Assembly: GCA_937125455.1 (NCBI GenBank) | Contig: CAKZLK010000043.1 | Coordinates: 310,001-374,000, forward strand | Direction: 5' to 3' | DNA from: an uncultured Aequorivita sp. | GTDB taxonomy: Bacteria; Bacteroidota; Bacteroidia; Flavobacteriales; Flavobacteriaceae | Length of the DNA: 64,000 bases | Notes under the pieces: model-generated | The model's database searches: none | What the model saw: the letters and a program-made list of their open reading frames with translations, nothing else | Told to the model about the DNA's origin: nothing | Program-made: the position numbers and the translations under genes | Part shown: in pieces, positions 37,587 to 46,572 of the stretch | Layout of the letters: every line of letters starts with the position of its first letter | Numbering within the stretch: position 1 is the first letter of the stretch

Positions 37587-38171
37587 ATGAATGACGTTTT
37601 ATATTATATCACTATATATGGAACATATTTTTTATATGCGATTATTATATTCTATATACTAAGATCCATTTTTCGTTCATCATTTAAAAATTATCATTCC
37701 AATTGGAATACCCTCATTAATAATTTTGATTTTTCAACGGAAGCATTTTATAAGCATTTTAAAAAAGAACTATTGAGCCACGGCATTAGTGGTATTACTG
37801 CTGAAAGTGTATCCTTATTCGAAGGCAGTATTTTCTCAGCTCGTAGAAGATATATCCGTATCACGTGGAAGGATTATCAATATGATATTTGTGCCGCTCC
37901 TTTTGGTGATGGTTTTTTTATTTCGTGGTGGCTTCTCTATAAAAATTCTTTGGGACAATTGTTAGTTTCAATTATCCCTTTTGTAGGAGGTTGGTTGGCG
38001 AGAAAACTTTATCCTATAACCTACTACAAAATAGATACTGCATCAATGTTTATGACCTTTGCACAAACTGCTGTCCTCAAGGTAATTGATGATATTACAA
38101 ATGAAAAAGGAATACGTTCCTTATCCGAATCCCAACGAAAGCCTATTCTGAACGATATTTTTAAACGTTGA
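37587..38171 (+). CDS. Membrane protein coupled to the large ATPase
   Basis: The 194-residue protein has one strong N-terminal membrane helix (about 7-27). A second hydrophobic segment (LLVSIIPFVGGWLARKLYPI, near 128-148) may be amphipathic. The last 40 residues are charged. Its stop overlaps the TTG start of the next gene by 4 bp (38168-38171), implying coupled translation. A membrane partner of the VirD4/HerA-like ATPase is the natural reading. No family was recognised. Confidence 0.6.
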   Translation: MNDVLYYITIYGTYFLYAIIIFYILRSIFRSSFKNYHSNWNTLINNFDFSTEAFYKHFKKELLSHGISGITAESVSLFEGSIFSARRRYIRITWKDYQYDICAAPFGDGFFISWWLLYKNSLGQLLVSIIPFVGGWLARKLYPITYYKIDTASMFMTFAQTAVLKVIDDITNEKGIRSLSESQRKPILNDIFKR

Positions 38172-41155
38172 GTAAATTACAAGAACAAGCAACTATAAAC
38201 TTTTATCAATGGGAATCACGAGGACGAGGATATTTTCATTTTAATACTACTGTTCAGGTAGAACCACCCTACGCACCCTTTGTGCCTATCAATTATTCAG
38301 ACATCCCGAATATTGACGATGGCAGAGTTCCATCACTCCTTATACAACTTACCAACCTTCTCAGTCCTCCAAAAAAAGTAAAAGAAGACCCAAACATTGA
38401 TGAAATTGTTCCGGTTGAAGTAATCAGCCGCTTAAAACGGGAATGCATAACCATAGCCTTTCCCATGGGTACTGATATTTCTGCACTCTTGATGCACGAG
38501 ATGTTGAACCTTCTAAGTTTTTCAGAAGAATTTTTTTCCTTTGAAATACTAGCGCAGAATGGAGAAATGAGAATTCAGTTCACATCCAGCAAATCTGATA
38601 GTGTTCGCCTACAATCACACCTTCAAGCATTCTTCCCAACCATAATCATTCGAATCAAAGATGCGTTTGATATCAATTTTGATCTCAATGAAACGGTTGC
38701 GATAGCAGATTTTGGACTTGATAATGAATTTATGCTTCCTATAAACAGCACGGACAGCTTAACTATTGATCCCTTAACCTCAATCATTGCAACACTCGGA
38801 ACAATGGAAGAAAGCGAAACCGCCATCTTTCAAATCATCTTTAATGGCGTTACAGCCCCTTGGTCGAGGGATATGCTCTATGCAGTATCTGATGGTCGTG
38901 GGGGGAGTTTTTTTGAAGGATACCCAGAATTTGTAAAAGCTACTCAAGAAAAAGTTAGTTGTCCACTTTTTGGCGTGGTGATGCGTATTGGAGTTCAGGG
39001 TATCATTGAAGAACGAAGCCGCTCAATCGCACGTGATTTAACTAGAACCATAACCACCGTTTCAAGTTCAGAATATAATAGGCTCATACCCTTATCAAAT
39101 GAAGGCTATGAATACGATGACCACCTGCGGAATATCTATCACAGGACAACGAATAGGATAGGGTTTATTCTTAATTCAAAAGAACTTGCACATTTTGTCC
39201 ACTATCCTAATAAAACAGTCGTGAGCGATAAGCTTGGGTTAACTGGTGGTAAAACAAAGCGACAAGAACATCCATCTAATGAAGGCATACATATTGGAAC
39301 GAATATTCATCAAGGACAAGAATATCCAGTAACCCTTGATGCCGGATCGAGACTTTCCCATACCCATATTATTGGTGCTACGGGAGTAGGTAAATCGACG
39401 CTCGTCGCCAATATGATACTAAGAGATATTGAGGAGGGAAGAGGTTGTGCCATCTTTGATCCTCACGGAGATATTTGTGATGACATCCTCAAACGAATTC
39501 CTATCCATAGAATAAGTGATGTTATCCTCATTGATCCTTCGGATAGTGAATACCCTATAGGTTTTAATCTCTTAGAAGCTCATACCGAAGCTGAAAAAAT
39601 AGTACTCTCATCTGATCTTGTTTCGGCTTTTAAGCGTCACGCAACTGCTTGGGGAGATAATATGACGGCCGTCTTACAAAATGCGGTCAATACTATCTTG
39701 GATAGCACAAGAGGTGGTACGCTCATAGAGCTTAAACGTTTCCTTATTGAAGAATCTTTTAGAAACGAGTACCTCACATCAGTAGATGATCCTTCACTCC
39801 ATTACTATTGGCAAAACGAATACACTATGGTACGAAAGGGCATCGCTCCGCTCCTAACCCGCATCGATACCTTTCTCAGGCCTAAGCTTGTGCGGTATAT
39901 GTTGGCACAAAAATCAGGCGTGGATATTTCAGAATGTTTAAGGGAGAACAAAATCGTCTTATTGAAACTCTCCCAAGGTCTCATTGGAGAGCAGAATAGT
40001 TATTTGCTCGGTTCTCTTTTCTTGGCAAAGTTCAACCAAGCTGCACTCGCACGCCAATCTGAATCAAGGAATGAACGCTCCCCATATATGTTATATTTGG
40101 ATGAATTTCAGAATTTTATAACCCCCAGCATAGAACGAATTCTAAGTGGTGCGAGAAAGTATGCTCTTGGGATAACCATTGTTCATCAGGAGCTTGGGCA
40201 AGTTCAAGATAATTCATTATTAAACTCGATACTTTCAAATCCCAAAACCCGTATTTGTTTTAGGCTTGGAGATAATGATGCGAAACGCTTAGAGTCTGGT
40301 TTCTCTTATTTTGAACAATCGGATTTACAAAATCTTGGACGAGGGGAAGCCATTATGCGCATAGGTTCGAGCAATAATGATTTTAACCTAAATACCTTTC
40401 CGCTGTCTGAAGATATCGAAGATTGTTCGGAGGCTATTATTAAGAATGTTCGCTTGAAGTATGCTATTCCACGAGAAGAGGTTGAAGAATTACTTGTATC
40501 CATACTGCCAAAAATAGCATCAAAACCACGAACAAAACAAGAACGTATAATCACTGAAAAGAATGAACCTCAGGAAGCAATCATCAAGGAAAAGGAAGCC
40601 GAGGTTTCTCATTCCAAAATTTCAAAGGAAAAACGAAGTCAATTAATTGCTTCAGAAAATGAATCCTTAGAGATTAGAGCCCATACCTATTTGCAATCAA
40701 CTATTAAAAAACTCGGACAAGACCGAAACTTTATTGCAACCATTGAATCACCAACTAACTATGGAGGCAGAATTGATATCCTTTTGGAACGTGACGGAAT
40801 GAAAATTGGGTTTGAAATATCAGAAACCAACAAGCCAGCTTATGAAGTTGAGAATATTAAAAAATGTTTAAAGGTGGGTTGTATTCCCGTGGTAATGGTT
40901 TCAAAAAACAAAAAGCATTTGAATGCCATTGAGAAACTAGCTTCAGAAAAACTCTCAAAAAAAGCTATACAAATGGTAAAATTTATTCAACCAGATGCAA
41001 TAGCAGCACTTTTAGATTCATATATAACAATGCCACTTAAAAATGAAGAAATGGTAAAGGGGTTTAGGGTGGTAACTGAATTTGAACAATCGGATAATGA
41101 ACAAATAAAGGGTATTAAATCAAAGCTCAAAAGAATATTTAAGCCAAAAAAATAA
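38168..41155 (+). CDS. Large VirD4/HerA-like ATPase with C-terminal nuclease-like domain
   Basis: The 995-residue protein begins at a TTG codon overlapping the upstream stop. Residues 1-370 are a large N-terminal region of unknown fold. Then comes the ATPase core: Walker A GATGVGKS (403-410), IFDPHGDICDDIL, and Walker B YLDEFQNF (D645/E646). The core belongs to the VirD4/TraG and HerA/DUF87 group. After a charged linker (about 780-840), residues 850-960 resemble a PD-(D/E)xK fold: GGRIDILLERDG, then IGFEISE, where serine replaces the usual lysine. It shares motif order with the 410-residue ATPase at 13589. It probably moves or processes DNA at the membrane together with the preceding protein. 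Whether it acts in transfer or defence cannot be told here. Confidence 0.7.
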   Translation: MSKLQEQATINFYQWESRGRGYFHFNTTVQVEPPYAPFVPINYSDIPNIDDGRVPSLLIQLTNLLSPPKKVKEDPNIDEIVPVEVISRLKRECITIAFPMGTDISALLMHEMLNLLSFSEEFFSFEILAQNGEMRIQFTSSKSDSVRLQSHLQAFFPTIIIRIKDAFDINFDLNETVAIADFGLDNEFMLPINSTDSLTIDPLTSIIATLGTMEESETAIFQIIFNGVTAPWSRDMLYAVSDGRGGSFFEGYPEFVKATQEKVSCPLFGVVMRIGVQGIIEERSRSIARDLTRTITTVSSSEYNRLIPLSNEGYEYDDHLRNIYHRTTNRIGFILNSKELAHFVHYPNKTVVSDKLGLTGGKTKRQEHPSNEGIHIGTNIHQGQEYPVTLDAGSRLSHTHIIGATGVGKSTLVANMILRDIEEGRGCAIFDPHGDICDDILKRIPIHRISDVILIDPSDSEYPIGFNLLEAHTEAEKIVLSSDLVSAFKRHATAWGDNMTAVLQNAVNTILDSTRGGTLIELKRFLIEESFRNEYLTSVDDPSLHYYWQNEYTMVRKGIAPLLTRIDTFLRPKLVRYMLAQKSGVDISECLRENKIVLLKLSQGLIGEQNSYLLGSLFLAKFNQAALARQSESRNERSPYMLYLDEFQNFITPSIERILSGARKYALGITIVHQELGQVQDNSLLNSILSNPKTRICFRLGDNDAKRLESGFSYFEQSDLQNLGRGEAIMRIGSSNNDFNLNTFPLSEDIEDCSEAIIKNVRLKYAIPREEVEELLVSILPKIASKPRTKQERIITEKNEPQEAIIKEKEAEVSHSKISKEKRSQLIASENESLEIRAHTYLQSTIKKLGQDRNFIATIESPTNYGGRIDILLERDGMKIGFEISETNKPAYEVENIKKCLKVGCIPVVMVSKNKKHLNAIEKLASEKLSKKAIQMVKFIQPDAIAALLDSYITMPLKNEEMVKGFRVVTEFEQSDNEQIKGIKSKLKRIFKPKK

Positions 41156-41219
41156 AGTTCTGTATTTCCTTGAGAGTGCCCGATAAAGGAATTAACTTGA
41201 GGTATAAAACATTGAAAAT

Positions 41220-42770
41220 ATGAATGTTGCAATATTTATACGTGTAAGCACCTTAGACCAAGCAAACAACACCGACTCAGTTGAGACCCATATTGAGCGT
41301 GGCAAACTTTACGCCAAAGCACGGCAATGGAATGTGATCAAAATATACAATCTCGCTGGGGTATCGGGTAAAAGTACCATCAATCACAAACAGACGCATC
41401 AAATGTTTGATGATATCCGCTGTGGAAAAATTGAAGGAGTCATCATTAGTTCTTTAAGCCGTTTGGCACGAAACACTTCTGAGCTTCTTGAATACAGTAA
41501 ATTCTTTGAAGAACATAATGCTTCACTCATATCAATTAATGAATCCTTGGACACCTCGACAAGTGGTGGCAAGTTTTTTTACACCCTCCTTTCGGCACTC
41601 TCAACCTATGAAAGAGAAATTACCAACGAACGCCAAATAGCTAGTTTAAACTATCGTAGAAAACAAGGGAAGTTTACGGGCGGGATGGTAAGTTATGGAT
41701 ACAAAATTGAAGATGCGGAAGTTGTCATTAATGAAGAAGAAGCACCAGTCCGTAGATTGATCTATGATATTTTTCTGGAACATAGAAGAATGAGTACCAC
41801 AGCAAAAGAACTAAATAAAAGAGGATATGTAACAAGGAAAGGTAAAACTTGGACAGATACAACCATACGAAGATTACTTAAGAATACTGATGCAAAAGGA
41901 ATGCGCAAATGCAACTACCGAGGACAACTATCCAAAGATAATCCCTCTGGTCTTAAACCCCATTCTGAATGGCAATATCTTCCTTGTCCTGCACTTATAT
42001 CAGAAGAAAAATGGGATGAAGTCAATGCTATCATCCGTGACCAAGAGAAGGGAAGTGTATTTAAGCAACCCCTCAATCTGCGGGTACATCTATTCACAGG
42101 ATATTTGAAATGTGTGGAAGGTCATACCATGAGTATTCAATCCAAAAGCAACCGATATACTTGCAAGAAATGCAAATACGGAATTGGAAAGGATGATTTG
42201 GAAGAGGTTTTCTTGAGTAGATTAAAACAATTCCTTATTTCAGACCAAGAACTTTCAGAATATAACAAATCAAATATTCAAGAATTACAATTGAAAACTG
42301 ACGAAATTGAGTTTGCTCAAAATGAATTACAAAAACTTGAAGACAAGCTTGAAAGATTAGTTGACCTTAACATACAAGGTGAAATTCCAACCAAAGGATT
42401 TAAAAAACATTACGAACCCATTTATATTCGAAAGGAAAGTTTAGAAACCACTATCAAAGATTTGAAACGAGAATTAGAACAGATGCAACAAGCGAAAACA
42501 TCATTTGATGTTATTGCTAATAAATCATTAGATTTTTATAGCAATTGGAAAAATCTTGATAGAGGTGAAAAACGTTCTGTCGTAGAGTCTATAACGAATG
42601 AAATTATTTTTGATAACAAAAGTCTCGTATTTAAACTGAAACAGATAGCTCCACTATCTTCTTTGGAATTAACCGCAAATGGTCAACAACGAGGCACAAC
42701 ATTGTCGCCTGGGGAAAAACCGCTGAGATCATTGAAAATTATGTCACAAAAGGAAAAGAAGTGGCGATAG
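41220..42770 (+). CDS. Large serine recombinase at the ssb junction (integrase)
   Basis: The 516-residue protein starts with the resolvase-type domain (AIFIRVSTLDQ, nucleophile S10; SSLSRLARNTSELLEY). A recombinase domain with GYVTRKGKTWTDTTIRRLLK follows, then a zinc-ribbon-like CVEGHTM...CKKC and a coiled coil (about 355-425). It lies directly beside the disrupted ssb gene, so it is the likely enzyme that integrated the island. Its last 25 codons are read from ssb DNA in a different frame, so the tail in the excised circular form should differ. The gene follows the large ATPase after 64 bp. Confidence 0.85.
   Translation: MNVAIFIRVSTLDQANNTDSVETHIERGKLYAKARQWNVIKIYNLAGVSGKSTINHKQTHQMFDDIRCGKIEGVIISSLSRLARNTSELLEYSKFFEEHNASLISINESLDTSTSGGKFFYTLLSALSTYEREITNERQIASLNYRRKQGKFTGGMVSYGYKIEDAEVVINEEEAPVRRLIYDIFLEHRRMSTTAKELNKRGYVTRKGKTWTDTTIRRLLKNTDAKGMRKCNYRGQLSKDNPSGLKPHSEWQYLPCPALISEEKWDEVNAIIRDQEKGSVFKQPLNLRVHLFTGYLKCVEGHTMSIQSKSNRYTCKKCKYGIGKDDLEEVFLSRLKQFLISDQELSEYNKSNIQELQLKTDEIEFAQNELQKLEDKLERLVDLNIQGEIPTKGFKKHYEPIYIRKESLETTIKDLKRELEQMQQAKTSFDVIANKSLDFYSNWKNLDRGEKRSVVESITNEIIFDNKSLVFKLKQIAPLSSLELTANGQQRGTTLSPGEKPLRSLKIMSQKEKKWR
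42680..42700. other. Right attachment junction (attR-like) of the island
   Basis: The ssb-coding similarity stops abruptly around 42692-42697. Just upstream the ssb frame reads WSTTR instead of the expected SSB sequence before the conserved HNIVAWG. The crossover therefore lies within these few bases. The matching left end was not found in the window. Confidence 0.6.
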
Positions 42771-42871
42771 AAGGAAAACTGACTTCCAGATCATATGATG
42801 ATAAAGAAGGAGTAAAAAGATACATTACAGAGGTTGTATGTAACGAGCTAGTCATGCTGGGGAGTAAATAA
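42695..42871 (+). pseudogene. ssb: 3' half of a single-stranded DNA-binding protein gene, split by integration
   Basis: The frame that ends at TAA 42869-42871 encodes 58 residues typical of the C-terminal half of a flavobacterial SSB: HNIVAWGKTAEIIENYV, KEVAIEGKLTSRSYDDKEG, then YITEVVCNELVMLGSK. There is no acidic DDDIPF-type tail, as in the short SSB paralogues of this phylum. The 5' half is missing because a serine recombinase gene is joined at 42.69 kb. The fragment has no start codon of its own. A strong terminator follows, marking the original gene end. Confidence 0.8.
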
Positions 42872-42885
42872 ATGACTGGCTTACC

Positions 42886-42919
42886 AAACCCCCACTTTTA
42901 GTGGGGGTTTATTTTTTTT
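42886..42919 (+). terminator. Intrinsic terminator of ssb
   Basis: AAACCCCCAC and GTGGGGGTTT form a 10-bp stem with a 5-base loop followed by ATTTTTTTT. It lies 15 bp after the ssb stop and just before recQ. Confidence 0.85.
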
Positions 42920-42946
42920 AAAGTTTGAATCGTTATTTTTACAAAA

Positions 42947-45028
42947 ATGGAAACAACATCCCAGCTAAATAAGTTCGATCTGCTCAAAACGCATTTCGGC
43001 TACGAGAAATTTCTTCCGAATCAGGAAGAAATAATAAATAATGTTTTAGAAAAAAAAGATACTATTGCCATTATGCCCACGGGCGGTGGTAAATCTCTAT
43101 GTTTTCAATTGCCTGCCTTGGCTTTGGAAGGAACTGCCATTGTTATTTCTCCACTAATTGCTTTAATGAAAGATCAAGTGGATGCATTAAAAGCAAATGG
43201 GATTTCAGCGACTTTTTTTAACAGTTCCCAACCGTACGAAGAGCAACAACAAGTTTTAAAAGATCTGCAAAATGGAAATTTAAAGTTATTATATGTAGCT
43301 CCCGAAAGTCTTCCACATTTGAATTTTATTCTGAATTCAATAAAAATAAGCCTTTTTGCAGTTGATGAAGCGCACTGTATTTCCAGTTGGGGTCACGATT
43401 TTCGTCCAGCTTATACGCAACTGAAAAGTTTGAAGGAACAATACCCAAACGTTCCGTTGATCGCATTAACCGCAACAGCAGATGGAGCTACTCGTGAAGA
43501 TATTGCAACGCAACTTGCTATTCCAAATGCCAAGACATTCATAGCTTCTTTTGATAGACCAAATTTGTATTTGGATGTTCGACCTGGCCAAAACCGTAAC
43601 AAGCAGATTTTGGATTTTCTGAAAAACCATTCTGATGAAAGTGGCATTATTTATTGTTTAAGCAGAAAAAGCACCGAAAAACTAGCGGCAACACTAAAAT
43701 CTAAAGGTTACAAAGCTGAAGCCTACCACGCGGGGATCACTTCCGAAGAAAGAAGTAATATTCAAGATAATTTCACGAATGATAGAACACCCATAATTGT
43801 GGCCACAATCGCATTCGGAATGGGCATCGACAAAAGCAACGTGCGCTGGGTAATTCATTATAATATGCCAAAAAATATTGAAGGCTATTATCAAGAAATA
43901 GGTCGTAGCGGAAGAGATGGTTTGCCTTCTCATACCATTCTTTTTTACAGTTTTGCCGATGTTATTATGCTTCGGAAGTTTGCTGAAGGTTCCGAAACCG
44001 AAGCTTATCAATTGGCAAAACTTGAACGTATGCAACAATTTGCAGAAGCTTTAAGCTGCAGAAGAAAGGCTCTTTTGGGTTATTTTGGGGAACACATCAC
44101 TGAAGATTGCGGGAATTGCGATATCTGCAAAACTCCTCCCAAATATTTTGACGGTACGCTTATCGCCCAAAAAGTCTGTTCCGCTGTGGCAAGACTACAG
44201 GAGCAAGAAGCATTAGGTATGGTTCTGGATGTACTTCGCGGTTCACAAAATGCTCAGGTTTACGATAAAGGTTACCAAAACATAAAAACTTTCGGCGTTG
44301 CAAAAGATGTTTCTTGGCGAGATTTGCAGCAATATGCCATTCAACTTTTAAATCAGGGAGTTTTACAAATCTATTTTCACGAAAACGGGCGGTTGTTGCT
44401 TACGCCTTTCGCAAAAAAAGTTTTATATGAAGGCAAAAAAGTTCGGTTGGCAAACATAATTCAAGAAGTGGAAAAAGTAAAAATAGAAAAAACGCCACGA
44501 AAACGTGCTGATCTGTTTGAAAAATTGAAAGCCCTTCGCCTAAAATTAGCACAGGAAGCTGGTATGCCTGCATATATAGTTTTCAGTGACGCCGCTTTGG
44601 AAGACATGGAATACAAAAAGCCGAGAAATCTAGAGGAGTTTGCAGATATTTCGGGGGTTGGAAAAGCGAAACTTGATAAATATGCAGATGATTTCCTAAA
44701 AGTAATCAATCGGCATTTGGACGGTTTGGAAAGCGACTTACCAACGCACGAACGCAGTTATAAAATGTTTACTGAGGGTGATATTTCACCTGAGGAAATT
44801 GCTAAGCAACGTGGCCTTTCCGAAGATTCGGTTTATGGACATTTCATAAAAATGCATCAATTAGGAAGTAAATTTGACTTTTCGGAATTCATTACTCCTG
44901 AAGAAATTCAACAAATAAAAAACGCTCAGAAAACGCTCGAAAATCCCGAGGCATTAAAACCGTATTTTGAATATTTCGAGGAGAAAATGCCGTATTGGAA
45001 GATAAAAATGGGCCTATATTTAGGTTGA
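42947..45028 (+). CDS. recQ: ATP-dependent DNA helicase RecQ
   Basis: The 693-residue protein is a complete RecQ. Motif I is MPTGGGKS (43-50), motif II is DEAH (140-143), and motif VI is [11 protein letters not shown] zinc-binding region follows ([12 protein letters not shown]...CGNCDIC), then an RQC winged helix and an HRDC domain (about 515-590). The tail contains a helix-turn-helix-like segment ([20 protein letters not shown]). RecQ unwinds DNA 3' to 5' in recombination and fork repair. It is the first intact chromosomal gene beyond the island. Confidence 0.95.
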   Translation: METTSQLNKFDLLKTHFGYEKFLPNQEEIINNVLEKKDTIAIMPTGGGKSLCFQLPALALEGTAIVISPLIALMKDQVDALKANGISATFFNSSQPYEEQQQVLKDLQNGNLKLLYVAPESLPHLNFILNSIKISLFAVDEAHCISSWGHDFRPAYTQLKSLKEQYPNVPLIALTATADGATREDIATQLAIPNAKTFIASFDRPNLYLDVRPGQNRNKQILDFLKNHSDESGIIYCLSRKSTEKLAATLKSKGYKAEAYHAGITSEERSNIQDNFTNDRTPIIVATIAFGMGIDKSNVRWVIHYNMPKNIEGYYQEIGRSGRDGLPSHTILFYSFADVIMLRKFAEGSETEAYQLAKLERMQQFAEALSCRRKALLGYFGEHITEDCGNCDICKTPPKYFDGTLIAQKVCSAVARLQEQEALGMVLDVLRGSQNAQVYDKGYQNIKTFGVAKDVSWRDLQQYAIQLLNQGVLQIYFHENGRLLLTPFAKKVLYEGKKVRLANIIQEVEKVKIEKTPRKRADLFEKLKALRLKLAQEAGMPAYIVFSDAALEDMEYKKPRNLEEFADISGVGKAKLDKYADDFLKVINRHLDGLESDLPTHERSYKMFTEGDISPEEIAKQRGLSEDSVYGHFIKMHQLGSKFDFSEFITPEEIQQIKNAQKTLENPEALKPYFEYFEEKMPYWKIKMGLYLG

Positions 45029-45150
45029 GGTTGAAATTATCTGAAGGAATTCAGGCCGAGATAAGTTTATTTTAAGTACTCACAAGTTTTCTAATTTTCA
45101 ATGAAAATTATTCATTAAAGGCCCTAAACAGTTTAATAGAAATACCTTCT

Positions 45151-46131
45151 TTAATACTTAATAATTCTTTCATTAAAAACCATTTCTCCATCTGAATTTT
45201 TTAGCGCTAAAATATAGAAGCCTGCTGAAAGATCTTTAAGAGATATTGAGTTGCTATTCAAAATATTCGTCTTTATAGTTTTTTCAGATAAATCCAGGAT
45301 GTAATATTGAATATTATCCAAGTTAATACTTGAGTTCAATATAACTTCGTCGCTTGTTGGATTTGGAAAAACGGTAACTGTTTTATAGGAAATATTGGGG
45401 TTTGAAAGCGAACATATTACAGTATTTAAATCTATTTGCGGACAATTTGACGACATATATTCTGAAGTGGTTGCCCCGCCAAAAATATTTCCTGTTAGTG
45501 GGCCAAGGCTAGCAACTTCTTCAACAGTTTCTAATTCCAGATCGAACAAAAATATTCTGGCAAAGGCATCAATTCCATAAACCCTTTCTGTTTCGCAATC
45601 TTCAAATACATTTACAAATGAATATAATTGATTTAGGGAGCAACCAATATTTTTTATTTCTGTACCATCAAAAGCTTTAATGTAGGTGTTTTCATAATCA
45701 GGGTATATTAAATTCCCTTTGTAGTATGTAAAATCGCCAGGAGTTGAAATACCGCTACTTAATATACTTAGCATTCCTGTATTAACATTGTATGCATATA
45801 AGTCTTCACTTGTTGTTGCACTTGTAATTAGTTCAAAATTATTATTTGATACAAGTCCGGTAAAAAAGTCTCCTCCTGGTATAGTTGTAACTACATTATA
45901 TGTTTCATTAGTTAGATCGATTTCAAATATTTGTCCGTTACTTGAAATTCCAAATAGCCTGCCATCAGGAGTAAAGGCCAAATCTTGAGTGTTTATATTT
46001 AAAGTAAATAGATTAGTTACTGCAAAGCTTTGTATATCAATAACCTTTAGCTGTGTTAAGTTATTGACAACGTAAATTTCCTGACCATAACAGCTACAGG
46101 TTAAAAGAAATAAAAAAAAGAGATTTTTCAT
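45151..46131 (-). CDS. T9SS-sorted propeller-like secreted protein
   Basis: The 326-residue protein has a signal peptide (MKNLFFLFLLTCSCYGQ). Its repeats resemble a YVTN/beta-propeller surface protein (YVVNNLTQLKVIDIQSFAVT, DLAFTPDGRLFGISSNGQIF). A C-terminal T9SS sorting domain is present (TVFPNPTSDEVILNSS to LSAGFYILALKNSDGEMVF). It should be exported and cell-surface bound. The gene is convergent with recQ and has no operon partner. The ligand or role is unknown. Confidence 0.75.
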   Translation of the reverse strand: MKNLFFLFLLTCSCYGQEIYVVNNLTQLKVIDIQSFAVTNLFTLNINTQDLAFTPDGRLFGISSNGQIFEIDLTNETYNVVTTIPGGDFFTGLVSNNNFELITSATTSEDLYAYNVNTGMLSILSSGISTPGDFTYYKGNLIYPDYENTYIKAFDGTEIKNIGCSLNQLYSFVNVFEDCETERVYGIDAFARIFLFDLELETVEEVASLGPLTGNIFGGATTSEYMSSNCPQIDLNTVICSLSNPNISYKTVTVFPNPTSDEVILNSSINLDNIQYYILDLSEKTIKTNILNSNSISLKDLSAGFYILALKNSDGEMVFNERIIKY

Positions 46132-46259
46132 TATTTAAATCTTAACACTAACCTTATTCATGCTAAAAAAATAACCGATATATGATTTTTTTAATCCTCT
46201 CATTTATTTTTTTAAAATTACTAGAATTCTTAATTAAAATACTACGTCTTTGCAAGATA

Positions 46260-46376
46260 ATGCTGAAGAAAATGGAATTTGTAGAAAACATCGCCGACAA
46301 AATTGGCGAGATCACAGTTTACGGAAACGGAGGTATGGTTAAGCAGTTAAAGGAAATATTTGCTACTGGTAAATAA
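46260..46376 (+). CDS. Small hypothetical protein (38 residues)
   Basis: I place the start at ATG 46260; an ATG at 46272 is also possible. The product is MLKKMEFVENIADKIGEITV and then a tail with GNGGMVKQLKEIFATGK. The longer frame from 46182 reads through AT-rich sequence that looks non-coding. A strong terminator begins 8 bp after the stop, which supports a real short gene. The function is unknown. Confidence 0.45.
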   Translation: MLKKMEFVENIADKIGEITVYGNGGMVKQLKEIFATGK

Positions 46377-46384
46377 CCTACTAT

Positions 46385-46416
46385 AAAAGGTCGTCCAAAA
46401 AGGGCGGCCTTTTTTA
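46385..46416 (+). terminator. Intrinsic terminator
   Basis: AAAAGGTCGTCC pairs with GGGCGGCCTTTTTT (one G-T pair) around an A-rich loop and ends in a T-run. It follows the 38-residue protein gene. Confidence 0.8.
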
Positions 46417-46572
46417 TGATCATATGTTGAAAGAAGGAAGAACATTAATTTTCGGAAGCCCATTTTTTAGATTATTGAAACGTTACCTCTAAAAAAACCA
46501 AACCTAACAATTATCATATTTTAAAAAGAAAACAAGTCGGAACTTTGTAGTCATTTTTCAATCTTTAAGCAA

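Noticed and set aside
1-42690. Left half of ssb or a left attachment site inside the window
   Set aside because: Both strands were scanned by eye for an SSB N-terminus and none was seen, so the left end is taken to lie outside the window.
46182-46259. N-terminal hydrophobic extension of the 38-residue protein
   Set aside because: The sequence is AT-rich promoter-like DNA, and the downstream ATG gives a more compact product ending right before the terminator.
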